Origin: Flavobacteriaceae bacterium UBA7684
GTDB taxonomy: Bacteria; Bacteroidota; Bacteroidia; Flavobacteriales; Flavobacteriaceae
Assembly (NCBI GenBank): GCA_002482885.1
Contig: DLGW01000015.1
Location: forward strand, 1-11,936
DNA: 11,936 nucleotides
Reading direction: 5' to 3'
The translations under genes and the position numbers were made by a program. The notes below the pieces were generated by a model. It saw nothing but the letters and a program-made list of their open reading frames with translations. It made no database searches and had not been told where the DNA came from. Positions 1-6,956 of the stretch are shown piece after piece (the first letter of the stretch is position 1; every line of letters begins with the position of its first letter).

Positions 1-48
1 ACCTGCTGATTACAAATCAGCTGCTCTAGCCAGCTGAGCTACATCGGC
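1..48 (-). tRNA. tRNA-Thr (anticodon UGU), 3' part missing at window edge
   Basis: Read on the minus strand, the gene starts at 48 with a 7-base acceptor arm GCCGATG, then TA and a D-arm with GCTC/GAGC stem and an AGCTGGCTA loop. The anticodon arm is GCTGA-TTTGTAA-TCAGC, with anticodon TGT at loop positions 34-36, so it should decode ACA threonine codons. The variable and T arms lie outside the window. It is downstream of hpf on the same strand. In flavobacteria a tRNA cluster leading into tuf/secE/nusG commonly follows at this place; that continuation is inferred, not seen. Confidence 0.95.
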
Positions 49-51
49 AAT

Positions 52-78
52 AAAAAAGTCCGCTATTTCTAACGGACT
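52..78 (-). terminator. intrinsic terminator between hpf and tRNA-Thr
   Basis: On the minus strand, bases 78-70 (AGTCCGTTA) pair with 65-57 (TAGCGGACT) as a 9-bp stem with one G-T wobble, closed by a GAAA tetraloop and followed by a run of about six T. This is a standard Rho-independent terminator for the xerC-hpf transcript. On the plus strand no T-run follows, so it should act only on the minus strand. It sits only 9 bp before the tRNA 5' end. Confidence 0.75.
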
Positions 79-79
79 G

Positions 80-87
80 CAAATATA
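80..87 (-). promoter_or_regulatory. candidate -7 box for tRNA-Thr
   Basis: The minus strand reads TATATTTG, an exact match to the Bacteroidota sigma-A -7 consensus TAnnTTTG. I see no TTG -33 element at the usual distance. Initiation a few bases downstream would fall inside the 5' arm of the terminator hairpin at 57-78, which is discussed as a finding. Confidence 0.4.
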
Positions 88-120
88 TAGAATAATTTAT
101 ATTTTAAAAATAATTTGAAA

Positions 121-414
121 TTATTTTACTTTTTCCTTTCTTTTAATTAAAACACGCTCTAAAGAGTCGATAGCTAAGTCGGTTCCTTCCTCGAAGGATT
201 TGCATTGTTTCTTAACCACGAACTCGTCTCCAGGCACTTGTACTTTAATCTCAACTACTTTATTTTCTTTTTCTGAAGTGTTGTCAAGTTTTAAAAAAAC
301 GTCCGAAAAAACCACTTTGTCATAGAATTTTTCTAATTTATCCATTCTCTCTTGAATAAAATCAATCAATTTTTTGTCTACTGAAAAATTCACTGCATGA
401 ATGTCTACTTTCAT
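121..414 (-). CDS. hpf: ribosome hibernation-promoting factor, short HPF/RaiA type
   Basis: The 97-residue product matches the short HPF/YfiA family: an N-terminal strand MKVDIHAVNF, a long helix rich in Lys/Glu (about residues 13-31), three strands and a second helix ending in a basic tail (KRKEKVK). It lacks the extra C-terminal dimerisation domain of long HPF. Family knowledge: such proteins bind the 30S decoding region during starvation and block translation. I chose the ATG at 414 rather than the one at 441 because homologues begin with MKV-type strands and the longer version only adds nine non-conserved residues. The gap to the upstream recombinase gene is 27 bp with no terminator between them, so the two are probably cotranscribed. 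No SD is visible, as expected in this lineage. Confidence 0.9.
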   Translation of the reverse strand: MKVDIHAVNFSVDKKLIDFIQERMDKLEKFYDKVVFSDVFLKLDNTSEKENKVVEIKVQVPGDEFVVKKQCKSFEEGTDLAIDSLERVLIKRKEKVK

Positions 415-441
415 AATCTTACTTATTAGATGGTTAAACAA

Positions 442-1350
442 TTATTTATTTTCTTTATTTCTAGGATGTGCATTTAAATAGGTATTCTTTAATTCACTTA
501 AGCTACTATGGGTATATACTTGTGTAGACGCTAAACTAGAATGACCTAACAACTCTTTCACTGAACTTAAATCGGCACCATTATTTAACAAATGAGTCGC
601 AAAAGTATGTCTTAACATATGTGGACTCTTTTTTTGTTTTTCTGTTACAGCACTAAGGTAATTATTTATAACTCTATACACAAGGTTATCATATAATTTA
701 TTTCCTTTTGAAGTTAAGAATAGATAAGACGCATCTTTAATTGCATCTATTTTACTTCTTTCTTTCTCGTATTCTTTTAATTTCTGTATGATTTCTGGCA
801 ATAACGGAATCAATCTTTCTTTATTTCGTTTACCAATTACCTTAATTAAATGACTAGAATAATCCACACTATTCATTTGTAAAGAAATCAACTCTGCCCT
901 ACGCATGCCTGTGGTATATAATAAGTCTAAAATTAATTTATTTCGGATGCTTTCAAAATCAGATTCAAATTCATAATCTTTTGAAAAATTCAATTGCTCC
1001 AATTCCTTTTCAGAAAAAGGAACTTGAATTTTTTTAGGTGTTTTTAAAGACTTGTGCTGAGATAAAGGATTAAATTCTATTTGCTTACTCTTTAATAAGT
1101 ATTTATAAAAAGCTTTTAACGATGCTATTTTTCTATTAACCGAAGTGTTTGATTTTTCATTATCTATTAAGTCTACAATCCAACTTCTGATCATGCTATA
1201 ATTAACTCCTGTAACGTCTTCATACCCATCAAAATTCATATTTAAATAATCTTTAAAAAAATTCAAATCCTGAATATATGCCTTCACAGTGTGATTTGAG
1301 TATTTTTTCTCTAACAATAAATAATCCTGAAAAGACAATATCCAATCCAT
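442..1350 (-). CDS. xerC: XerC/XerD-type tyrosine recombinase
   Basis: A 302-residue site-specific recombinase. The N-terminal SAM-like DNA-binding domain spans about 1-105 and the catalytic domain about 110-295. The catalytic set is complete: R150 in TTGMRRAEL, K174 in VIGKRNKER, H244 and R247 in HMLRHTFATHLL, H270 in LLGHSS, and nucleophile Y279 in TQVYTH. Xer proteins resolve chromosome dimers at dif with FtsK at division. Length and motif spacing are those of housekeeping Xer proteins, and the rpsU-xerC-hpf order is a common flavobacterial arrangement, so an integrase of a mobile element is unlikely. Whether it is functionally the XerC or the XerD partner cannot be told from one sequence. 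It follows the rpsU terminator closely, so it needs its own promoter or readthrough. A weak -7-like TACCTTTA lies at 1366-1373. Confidence 0.9.
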   Translation of the reverse strand: MDWILSFQDYLLLEKKYSNHTVKAYIQDLNFFKDYLNMNFDGYEDVTGVNYSMIRSWIVDLIDNEKSNTSVNRKIASLKAFYKYLLKSKQIEFNPLSQHKSLKTPKKIQVPFSEKELEQLNFSKDYEFESDFESIRNKLILDLLYTTGMRRAELISLQMNSVDYSSHLIKVIGKRNKERLIPLLPEIIQKLKEYEKERSKIDAIKDASYLFLTSKGNKLYDNLVYRVINNYLSAVTEKQKKSPHMLRHTFATHLLNNGADLSSVKELLGHSSLASTQVYTHSSLSELKNTYLNAHPRNKENK

Positions 1351-1380
1351 TAGGTTAAGTTTTTATAAAGGTAATAAAAT

Positions 1381-1416
1381 AAAAAAAACCGCTAAACAAT
1401 TAAGTTTAGCGGTTTT
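1381..1416 (-). terminator. rpsU intrinsic terminator
   Basis: A perfect 13-bp inverted repeat (1385-1397 with 1404-1416; core CCGCTAAAC/GTTTAGCGG) has a 6-base loop. On the minus strand it is followed by a T-run, 22 bp after the rpsU stop codon. It isolates the highly expressed rpsU message from xerC. The A-run on the other side gives it the look of a bidirectional terminator, but no plus-strand gene ends here. Confidence 0.85.
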
Positions 1417-1437
1417 ACTTTTTTCAACAGTTTAATA

Positions 1438-1632
1438 TTAATTCTCTGCAGAATCTCTTAAACCTTGAATATAAGAAGCTTTTTGAACCTGTGCTCTGCG
1501 AACGATAGACGGTTTAGTAAAACACTGACGACTTCTCAATTGCTTCATTGCACCTGTTTTATCGAATTTACGTTTAAAGCGTTTTAGCGCTCTATCGATA
1601 TTTTCACCTTCTTTAATTGGAATAATCAACAT
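1438..1632 (-). CDS. rpsU: 30S ribosomal protein bS21
   Basis: The 64-residue basic protein MLIIPIKEGENIDRALKRFK... is bS21, with the conserved central RKFDKTG and RSRQCFTKP segments. bS21 sits on the 30S platform near the 3' end of 16S rRNA. In Flavobacterium it helps sequester the anti-SD, and Y54, which I recall as the residue stacking on the 16S tail, is present here (KASY). The start at 1632 is fixed by the SD at 1640-1650 and by family length. An in-frame ATG at 1746 would add 38 residues unlike any bS21 and run through the SD. The gene ends in its own terminator and is divergent from the small gene at 1816. Confidence 0.96.
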   Translation of the reverse strand: MLIIPIKEGENIDRALKRFKRKFDKTGAMKQLRSRQCFTKPSIVRRAQVQKASYIQGLRDSAEN

Positions 1633-1639
1633 ATGTATA

Positions 1640-1650
1640 CACCTCCTTTC
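1640..1650 (-). promoter_or_regulatory. strong Shine-Dalgarno of rpsU (likely autoregulatory)
   Basis: The minus strand reads GAAAGGAGGTG, 7 bases before the ATG. All 11 bases are complementary to the Bacteroidota 16S 3' tail (ACCUCCUUUC region) as known from the family. No other gene in the window has anything comparable. In Flavobacterium johnsoniae, ribosomes normally occlude their anti-SD via bS21/bS18/bS6, and rpsU keeps a strong SD so that bS21-deficient ribosomes preferentially translate it. The role here is inferred from that work. Confidence 0.85.
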
Positions 1651-1671
1651 GTTAGATTTTTTTTGAGAGCG

Positions 1672-1679
1672 CAAACATA
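1672..1679 (-). promoter_or_regulatory. candidate -7 box for rpsU
   Basis: The minus strand reads TATGTTTG, an exact TAnnTTTG match. A start a few bases downstream would give an rpsU leader of roughly 35 bases carrying the SD. I could not find a convincing TTG -33 element at the usual spacing. Confidence 0.45.
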
Positions 1680-1815
1680 TAAATAAAAACGAATACTCGC
1701 ACCATGTATGAAGATTTATTTTTAGTTTTGGATTCAAAATAGGCATTAGGCAAAATAAAATGTTGAGTACAAAAAAACTATTACCTTTTGGCTAATGGCT
1801 TAAAAAAACGTAACC

Positions 1816-2034
1816 ATGGCAAACAAAGAATTACTTTTCAAAGGCATCAAATATCTAGCTTGGACTTTACCTTTATTGTTTACGGGGCCTATGGTGATTC
1901 ACAGTTCTTTTAAAAATCAAAACCACCCGTTGTATTGGATGGTTTTAACGATTGGAATTTTAATTTGTATTGGTGGAATATTTTTAATGTACAAGGGATT
2001 AAAAACTTTTGTAAGCAGTTTATTTGACAATTGA
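1816..2034 (+). CDS. small two-helix membrane protein, DUF6095-like
   Basis: A 72-residue protein with two hydrophobic helices at about 11-29 and 40-58, separated by a polar loop (SSFKNQNHPLY) and with a short polar C-terminus. The pattern KGIKYLA...LPLLFTGP...PLY...GI(L)I(C)IGGIF...KGLKT resembles the DUF6095 family of flavobacteria as I remember it. No function is established. The gene is divergent from rpsU. Upstream there is a TTG at 1763-1765 and an imperfect -7-like TACCTTTTG at 1782-1790, which may be its promoter. No terminator is evident between it and cca 120 bp downstream. Confidence 0.75.
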   Translation: MANKELLFKGIKYLAWTLPLLFTGPMVIHSSFKNQNHPLYWMVLTIGILICIGGIFLMYKGLKTFVSSLFDN

Positions 2035-2086
2035 AAAAAGTTTAAATCACTTCATATATAAAGTAAGAATAGCTTCTAAAAATCAT

Positions 2087-2094
2087 TAATTTTG
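2087..2094 (+). promoter_or_regulatory. candidate -7 box for cca
   Basis: TAATTTTG matches the TAnnTTTG consensus exactly and would give a leader of about 55 bases before the cca ATG at 2155. No TTG -33 motif is seen at the usual distance, so this is a moderate candidate. Confidence 0.4.
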
Positions 2095-2119
2095 CAACCG
2101 ATTTAAAATTGATGGGAGA

Positions 2120-2147
2120 TTCACAACTCACCATTCACAATTCATAA
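2120..2147 (+). repeat. degenerate heptamer tandem repeat before cca
   Basis: Four consecutive 7-base units TTCACAA, CTCACCA, TTCACAA, TTCATAA run up to TTAAATA and the ATG at 2155. Units differ by one or two bases. They lie in the presumed cca leader. Confidence 0.6.
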
Positions 2148-2154
2148 TTAAATA

Positions 2155-3567
2155 ATGACTTACCCCGAAGCTTTAAAAAATCCGATTTTTAAAATTATCG
2201 CCGATGTTGCAGAAGCCACTCAAGTAGAGTGTTATGTGATTGGTGGTTTTGTACGTGATTTTTTATTAAAGCGCGAAAACGGATCTAAGGATATTGACGT
2301 AGTAGCTGTAGGCAGTGGAATTGACCTAGCCCTAGCCGTTTCGGAACGTTTGTCCCACAAGCCTAAAGTACAGGTTTTTAAAAATTACGGAACCGCCATG
2401 TTGCGTTTTGAAGATACGGACATTGAATTTGTAGGTGCCCGAAAAGAATCTTATCATTTTGAAAGCCGAAAACCTGTAGTGGAAAACGGTTCTTTAAAAG
2501 ACGACCAAGACCGACGCGATTTTACCATTAATGCCTTAGCATTGTCTTTAAATAAAAATGATTTCGGGACATTAGTAGACCCTTTTAACGGGGTAGAAGA
2601 TTTAAAAAAAGGAATCATTAAAACGCCTTTGGCACCTGATGTAACTTATTCCGACGACCCACTTAGAATGATGAGAGCCATTCGATTTGCTAGTCAATTA
2701 AGTTTTACCATTGAGGCTGATTCTTTGGAATCTATTGTAAGAAATCACGAGCGCATTTCGATTATTTCGGGCGAAAGAATCGTGGATGAATTGCATAAAA
2801 TTTTATTGAGCCATAAGCCTTCTACTGGATTTTTATTGTTAGAAAAAACAGGGTTATTAGCTATCATACTTCCGGAATTAACCGCGTTAAAAGGCGTAGA
2901 AGAGGTCGAAGGACAAACTCATAAAGATAATTTTTACCACACTTTAGAAGTTGTAGATAACATTGCCCAAAACACCGATGATGTTTGGTTGCGATGGGCA
3001 GCATTATTACATGATATTGGCAAAGCGCCTACTAAAAAATTTCATCCTAAAATTGGTTGGACCTTTCATGGACATGAATTTTTAGGCGGTAAAATGGTAA
3101 AAAGAATTTTTGAACGCTTACACATGCCTTTGAATAACAAATTGAAATTTGTTCAAAAAATGGTAATGATGAGCTCGCGTCCGATTGTTTTAGCGCAAGA
3201 CATAGTTACTGATTCAGCCGTACGCCGATTGGTTTTTGATGCCGGAGAAGACATTGAGTCTTTAATGATTTTATGCGAAGCAGACATCACTACCAAAAAT
3301 CCATCAAAGTTTAAAAAATACCATCATAATTTTAAAATCGTCCGTCAAAAAATAGTGGAAGTTGAAGAACGTGACCACGTTCGCAATTTTCAACCCCCTA
3401 TAACTGGAGAAGAAATCATGCAAATTTTTAACCTACCCCCTTCCAAAGAAATCGGACAATTAAAAGAAAGTATTAAGGAAGCCATTTTAGAAGGTGTGAT
3501 TTCCAATGAATATCAGGCCGCTTATGATTTTATGATGGAGAAAGCGAAAGAGTTGAAGTTGGTTTAA
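2155..3567 (+). CDS. cca: CCA-adding tRNA nucleotidyltransferase with HD domain
   Basis: A 470-residue polymerase-beta superfamily enzyme that adds or repairs the 3' CCA of tRNA. The head domain has GGFVRD at 30-35 and the metal-binding D46/D48 pair (KDIDVV). The DRRDFTINALAL motif is at 119-130, and the neck motif DPLRMMRAIRFA at 168-179. A C-terminal HD domain follows (about 255-410), with H262, H286-D287 in LLHDIGKAPT, H305/H307 and D377 as likely metal ligands. The HD domain may give phosphatase or phosphodiesterase activity, as in other bacterial CCA enzymes; that is inference. Length is normal for Bacteroidota. ctaA starts 11 bp after the stop, suggesting cotranscription. Without assays, a poly(A) polymerase cannot be fully excluded. 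Confidence 0.92.
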   Translation: MTYPEALKNPIFKIIADVAEATQVECYVIGGFVRDFLLKRENGSKDIDVVAVGSGIDLALAVSERLSHKPKVQVFKNYGTAMLRFEDTDIEFVGARKESYHFESRKPVVENGSLKDDQDRRDFTINALALSLNKNDFGTLVDPFNGVEDLKKGIIKTPLAPDVTYSDDPLRMMRAIRFASQLSFTIEADSLESIVRNHERISIISGERIVDELHKILLSHKPSTGFLLLEKTGLLAIILPELTALKGVEEVEGQTHKDNFYHTLEVVDNIAQNTDDVWLRWAALLHDIGKAPTKKFHPKIGWTFHGHEFLGGKMVKRIFERLHMPLNNKLKFVQKMVMMSSRPIVLAQDIVTDSAVRRLVFDAGEDIESLMILCEADITTKNPSKFKKYHHNFKIVRQKIVEVEERDHVRNFQPPITGEEIMQIFNLPPSKEIGQLKESIKEAILEGVISNEYQAAYDFMMEKAKELKLV

Positions 3568-3578
3568 AAAAAGAAAAA

Positions 3579-4595
3579 ATGAAAAACAAAGCTGTAATTA
3601 TTTGGTTACTTTCTGGATGTGTATTGTTGTTCATTATGGTTACTGTAGGTGGAATTACTCGACTAACCAATTCGGGCTTATCCATGACTGACTGGCATTT
3701 AGTTACCGATACTTTTCCGCCCATGAGTGAGCAGGCTTGGGAAGAAGCTTACACAGAATATCAAAAATTCCCAGAATATCAACTCATTAACAAACACAAC
3801 GATTTTAGCTTAAGCGATTATAAATACATTTATTTTTGGGAATGGTTTCATCGTTTTATTGGTAGAATCATAGGTATTGTTTTTATCATTCCATTTATCT
3901 ATTTCATCCTAACCAAACAACTTTCCAAACAAACGATTAAAGAATGTTCTTGGTTGTTATTCTTAGGTGCGTTGCAAGGATTTTTTGGATGGTATATGGT
4001 AAAAAGCGGATTAATTGACCGCCCAGACGTGAGTCATTATCGATTAGCCCTACACTTAACTACGGCATTTTTCACTTTTGCCTGTACACTTTGGGTAGCC
4101 CTTAATTTAATGTATCCACAAATCAAGTCCCCTAATATTATCCTACGCAAAATTACTCGAATTGTTTTAGTGGTTTTATTTTTTCAGATTATTTACGGCG
4201 GATTTGTTGCGGGTTTAGATGCAGGAAAAATCCACAATACTTGGCCTACCATGAACGATGGCGAGTGGATACACGAAAGCGTGTTCATAGAACAAAAAAC
4301 ATTACTACTCAATATAACCGAAGGCAAAAGTGGCGTACAATTCGTGCACCGTACCACCGCGATTGTCCTAACCTTGTTAATCGGATGGTTGTTCTACAAA
4401 AGCAAATCCTTTGTTTTAACTACACAACAACATATGGCGCTAAAAGGCACTATTATTATGTTGGGCATACAATTCGCTTTAGGAGTATTTACCTTATTAT
4501 ATAGTGTTCCCGTGTGGTTAGGACTCGCTCATCAATTAGGTGCTTTTGTATTATTATCATTCGTAACCTATTTGTTGCATCGCTTCAGCAAATAA
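3579..4595 (+). CDS. ctaA: heme A synthase (COX15/CtaA)
   Basis: A 338-residue polytopic membrane protein with about eight transmembrane helices (roughly 6-26, 90-111, 122-143, 155-177, 193-213, 255-273, 287-307, 313-334). It oxidises the C8 methyl of heme O to make heme A for aa3-type cytochrome oxidase. Conserved histidines for the two heme sites are visible: H91 in WEWFHRFIGR, H159 in ALHLTTAFFT, H257 in FVHRTTA and H318 in LAHQLGA. The N-terminal VTVGGITRLTNSGLSM motif and the periplasmic HNTWPTMN motif are typical of the Cox15 branch. The first loop lacks the cysteine pair of Bacillus CtaA. No other oxidase-assembly gene is in the window. It likely shares a transcript with cca. Confidence 0.93.
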   Translation: MKNKAVIIWLLSGCVLLFIMVTVGGITRLTNSGLSMTDWHLVTDTFPPMSEQAWEEAYTEYQKFPEYQLINKHNDFSLSDYKYIYFWEWFHRFIGRIIGIVFIIPFIYFILTKQLSKQTIKECSWLLFLGALQGFFGWYMVKSGLIDRPDVSHYRLALHLTTAFFTFACTLWVALNLMYPQIKSPNIILRKITRIVLVVLFFQIIYGGFVAGLDAGKIHNTWPTMNDGEWIHESVFIEQKTLLLNITEGKSGVQFVHRTTAIVLTLLIGWLFYKSKSFVLTTQQHMALKGTIIMLGIQFALGVFTLLYSVPVWLGLAHQLGAFVLLSFVTYLLHRFSK

Positions 4596-4694
4596 ACTTT
4601 TTTAAGTTAAAAGTTTAAATATTTGTTAAAAAAAACTATTTTTATACTCAACCCAATCGAAGTACCATCCCAATAACGTAAAAAATCAAACCCC

Positions 4695-5441
4695 ATGAGG
4701 TACATTCGTCCGGTATGGCAAAACAAAATCGAACTCGACAAAAAACTAGGAATAATACTTATTTTATTATTCACATTTAGTCGATTTATACTTGTTTTAT
4801 CTGCTAACTCAACAGGTAACTACCAATACGTTAGTCTGTTATTTATTGCAATGATTTTAGTTCCGTTTGTTTTATTAACCGACAAAGGAAAAGTCGCCAT
4901 TGGTTACAACAGACCCAAAAGTCATTTATGGGTATTTTATTCCTTTTTAATTGGTATCGTAGCCAGTTCCGCAGTTTATTTTATAGGTTATTTATTTTTC
5001 CGTGACACCATTAGCAATTGGTTCGTTTACATATCACATTCTTACCAAAACAATTTGGCAGATTTAACCGACAGCAACAAACTACAATACTTTTTAATGT
5101 TTGCGGCCATAAGCGTAACCTTTAGTCCTTTCGGAGAAGAATTATTGTACCGAGGTGTCATTCACCGTTGTTTTTCTTACGATTACGACGACAACGAGGC
5201 ATCAATTGTAGACAGTTTAGCTTTTGCTATAGTTCATTTAGCCCACTTTGGAATTATTTACATTGCAGGTGCTTGGGATTTTTTATTCATTCCCTCGCTC
5301 ATTTGGGTATTTTTAATGTACTTAACAGGAAGATTATTTTACATATTCCGAGAAAAATCGGGTTCCATATTTGGCTCTATCGCAGGGCACTCAGGCTTTA
5401 ACTTAGCCATGATGTTTTATATTTTCTATTTTATTCTTTAA
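4695..5441 (+). CDS. CPBP-family intramembrane glutamic endopeptidase
   Basis: A 248-residue membrane protein with about seven hydrophobic helices (near 17-35, 46-63, 78-101, 132-145, 173-190, 194-211, 226-247). It shows the signature of the CPBP/Abi (CAAX-type) protease family: E148-E149 and R153 in GEELLYRG (EExxxR), F177xxxH181, and H232xxxN236 in GHSGFN. These residues lie at the ends of membrane helices and form the active site in the Rce1 family. The substrate is unknown. Bacterial members range from bacteriocin immunity to prenyl-protein-like processing, and nothing nearby indicates one. It begins 99 bp after ctaA without a clear terminator between, and converges on the FAD oxidoreductase. 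The ATG at 4695 is accepted because the first helix begins soon after. Confidence 0.88.
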   Translation: MRYIRPVWQNKIELDKKLGIILILLFTFSRFILVLSANSTGNYQYVSLLFIAMILVPFVLLTDKGKVAIGYNRPKSHLWVFYSFLIGIVASSAVYFIGYLFFRDTISNWFVYISHSYQNNLADLTDSNKLQYFLMFAAISVTFSPFGEELLYRGVIHRCFSYDYDDNEASIVDSLAFAIVHLAHFGIIYIAGAWDFLFIPSLIWVFLMYLTGRLFYIFREKSGSIFGSIAGHSGFNLAMMFYIFYFIL

Positions 5442-5469
5442 TTTTAATGAATAAAATTTACCCATAAAA

Positions 5470-5494
5470 AAATCCCGCCTTTCAGCGGGAATTT
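5470..5494. terminator. bidirectional terminator between convergent genes
   Basis: TCCCGC (5473-5478) and GCGGGA (5485-5490) pair around a 6-base loop, with an A-run before and a T-run after. Read on either strand the hairpin is followed by T residues. It lies immediately beyond the stop of the minus-strand oxidoreductase and 30 bp after the CPBP gene, so it should terminate both. Confidence 0.8.
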
Positions 5495-6760
5495 TTATTT
5501 ATTCATTTTAAATTTTCTTTTTTCTTTATCTAACAAACCTAATTTATCTTTTATTTTTAATTGATATACCTGAAAAACTCTTATCAATAACTTATTAAAT
5601 TTAAAATTAAACAAGGCATCAATAACTCCATCTAATTTAGTTACCTGATGATAATATTTCATTCGATTTTCGATTTGAGCATCGGTATAAATTCCGTAAA
5701 TTCTTCGACTAGACAATTCACTGATTTGCCATTTTAACAAATGGGATTTTCTCCATTTTTTTCGATATTGTTCAAAATCAGCAACTCCATTTTTAATAAA
5801 ATCTTCAATATAAGGCACAGCATAAGAAGCGCATCTTAAAGCATATCTAATCCCCTCACCCCCCAAAGGATTAACTGTTGAAACAGCATCACCAACAGCA
5901 ATTACTCGATCTTTATAAAAAGTATCTTTAATACTTGGACTATACTTTAAAGTACCTCCATGCACATCTACAATTCTATAGTCCGATTCACTTAAATCTA
6001 AATATTCTGCAATAATTTTTTCGGTAAGTAATTTGGTTGTTTTATTGGTTTTTTCTTCGTCTTTAGCTTCAATATGAACTTTACCAGAGCCTACTTTTAA
6101 AATTCTGTTTTCCATTGGAAAAATCCAAGAGTAACCTCTGTTAGCCCATTTATCCCCTAAAAAGAAAACCAATGTTTCGCTATATTTATCGTATATTTTT
6201 TGAGGAACTTCTATTAAATACTCTATTCCACTACCAAACACCATTTTAGGTTGTTCATCTTTAGAATCAAACATTACTTTTCTTAATGGTCCTGTAGCGT
6301 CTACTAGTAATTTAGCTTTTACATCAAAAATTTCCTCTGTTTCACTATTTTTAAAAGTAGCTATGATACCATCTTTTTCAATTGTTTTTTTTACGTAACG
6401 ACATCCCATCAAAACTTCTCCACCAAACTTAACAGATTCATCAGCCAAAAACTGTCTTAATCTTCCAAAATCCAATACCGCTCCTTTGTTTTCTTGTGCA
6501 TCCCAACGGTATTCGTCCTTAGTACATTGAATAACAAAGTTTTTCCAAAAACTACCAACTACACTTTCTGGTAAATTAAACTCCGTTAAAGGATCTAAAG
6601 TCATTCCAGCACTCGAAAAATTATTCTCTTCAAAACTTTTATACCTTTCTACCAATAAAACCTTTATTCCTTTCTGGGATAATTCTCTAGCGCATTGTCC
6701 ACCAGCAGGGCCACCACCAATCACTACTACATCGTATGCTTTATTCTTCATGTAACTCAT
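5495..6760 (-). CDS. FAD-dependent oxidoreductase, geranylgeranyl reductase family
   Basis: A 421-residue flavoprotein of the p-hydroxybenzoate-hydroxylase fold. An N-terminal dinucleotide motif DVVVIGGGPAGG (10-21) is followed by acidic E38 for the ribose, DATGP at 154-158, GYSWIFP at 209-215, and the second FAD motif VIAVGDA...PLGGEGIRYAL at 286-307. The last two are typical of geranylgeranyl reductases (GGR), which saturate prenyl double bonds. Relatives include halogenases and cyclases, so the substrate is open. In a bacterium without archaeal lipids, menaquinone or another isoprenoid side chain is a reasonable guess. M4 (6751) is an equally plausible start. The C-terminal 60 residues are strongly basic and may form a membrane-facing surface. 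It is transcribed alone, convergent with the CPBP gene. Confidence 0.82.
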   Translation of the reverse strand: MSYMKNKAYDVVVIGGGPAGGQCARELSQKGIKVLLVERYKSFEENNFSSAGMTLDPLTEFNLPESVVGSFWKNFVIQCTKDEYRWDAQENKGAVLDFGRLRQFLADESVKFGGEVLMGCRYVKKTIEKDGIIATFKNSETEEIFDVKAKLLVDATGPLRKVMFDSKDEQPKMVFGSGIEYLIEVPQKIYDKYSETLVFFLGDKWANRGYSWIFPMENRILKVGSGKVHIEAKDEEKTNKTTKLLTEKIIAEYLDLSESDYRIVDVHGGTLKYSPSIKDTFYKDRVIAVGDAVSTVNPLGGEGIRYALRCASYAVPYIEDFIKNGVADFEQYRKKWRKSHLLKWQISELSSRRIYGIYTDAQIENRMKYYHQVTKLDGVIDALFNFKFNKLLIRVFQVYQLKIKDKLGLLDKEKRKFKMNK

Positions 6761-6777
6761 TTTAATATCAAAGGCTC

Positions 6778-6785
6778 CAAAGATA
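6778..6785 (-). promoter_or_regulatory. candidate -7 box for the FAD oxidoreductase
   Basis: The minus strand reads TATCTTTG, an exact TAnnTTTG match 17 bp before the ATG at 6760. The leader would be only about 10-20 bases. No -33 TTG is seen at standard spacing. Confidence 0.45.
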
Positions 6786-6956
6786 AAAGTTTATTTATAA
6801 CCCATGGACTTCAAGCCTTTGGATTTTTATACAAAAAATTATCATATTATCAATTACCCCCTATTTTTACAAGATGTTCAATAAAAAACTATTAAACATA
6901 GCCTTTAATTAAGAAAATTTTAAGAAATTTAGCATCTCAATTAAAAATGATGAATT

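Noticed and set aside
1..1350. Tyrosine recombinase near a tRNA gene as a sign of an integrated element
   Set aside because: The recombinase has housekeeping Xer length and motif spacing, hpf separates it from the tRNA, and the rpsU-xerC-hpf-tRNA order is common in flavobacteria. No att repeat or cargo is seen.
1633..1746. N-terminal extension of rpsU from an ATG at 1746
   Set aside because: It would translate through the SD and the -7 box and add residues unlike any bS21.
3530..3724. Minus-strand open frame over the cca/ctaA junction
   Set aside because: It lies opposite two well-supported genes and its protein has no recognisable features. It is a shadow of the coding strand.
4241..4504. 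Plus-strand open frame inside ctaA
   Set aside because: It is out of frame within a conserved gene, with a biased, non-protein-like composition.
5168..5401. Plus-strand open frame inside the CPBP gene
   Set aside because: It overlaps the conserved protease motifs in another frame and has no independent support.
6695..6895. Plus-strand open frame over the start of the FAD oxidoreductase and its promoter
   Set aside because: It overlaps the dinucleotide motif on the opposite strand and shows no family resemblance.
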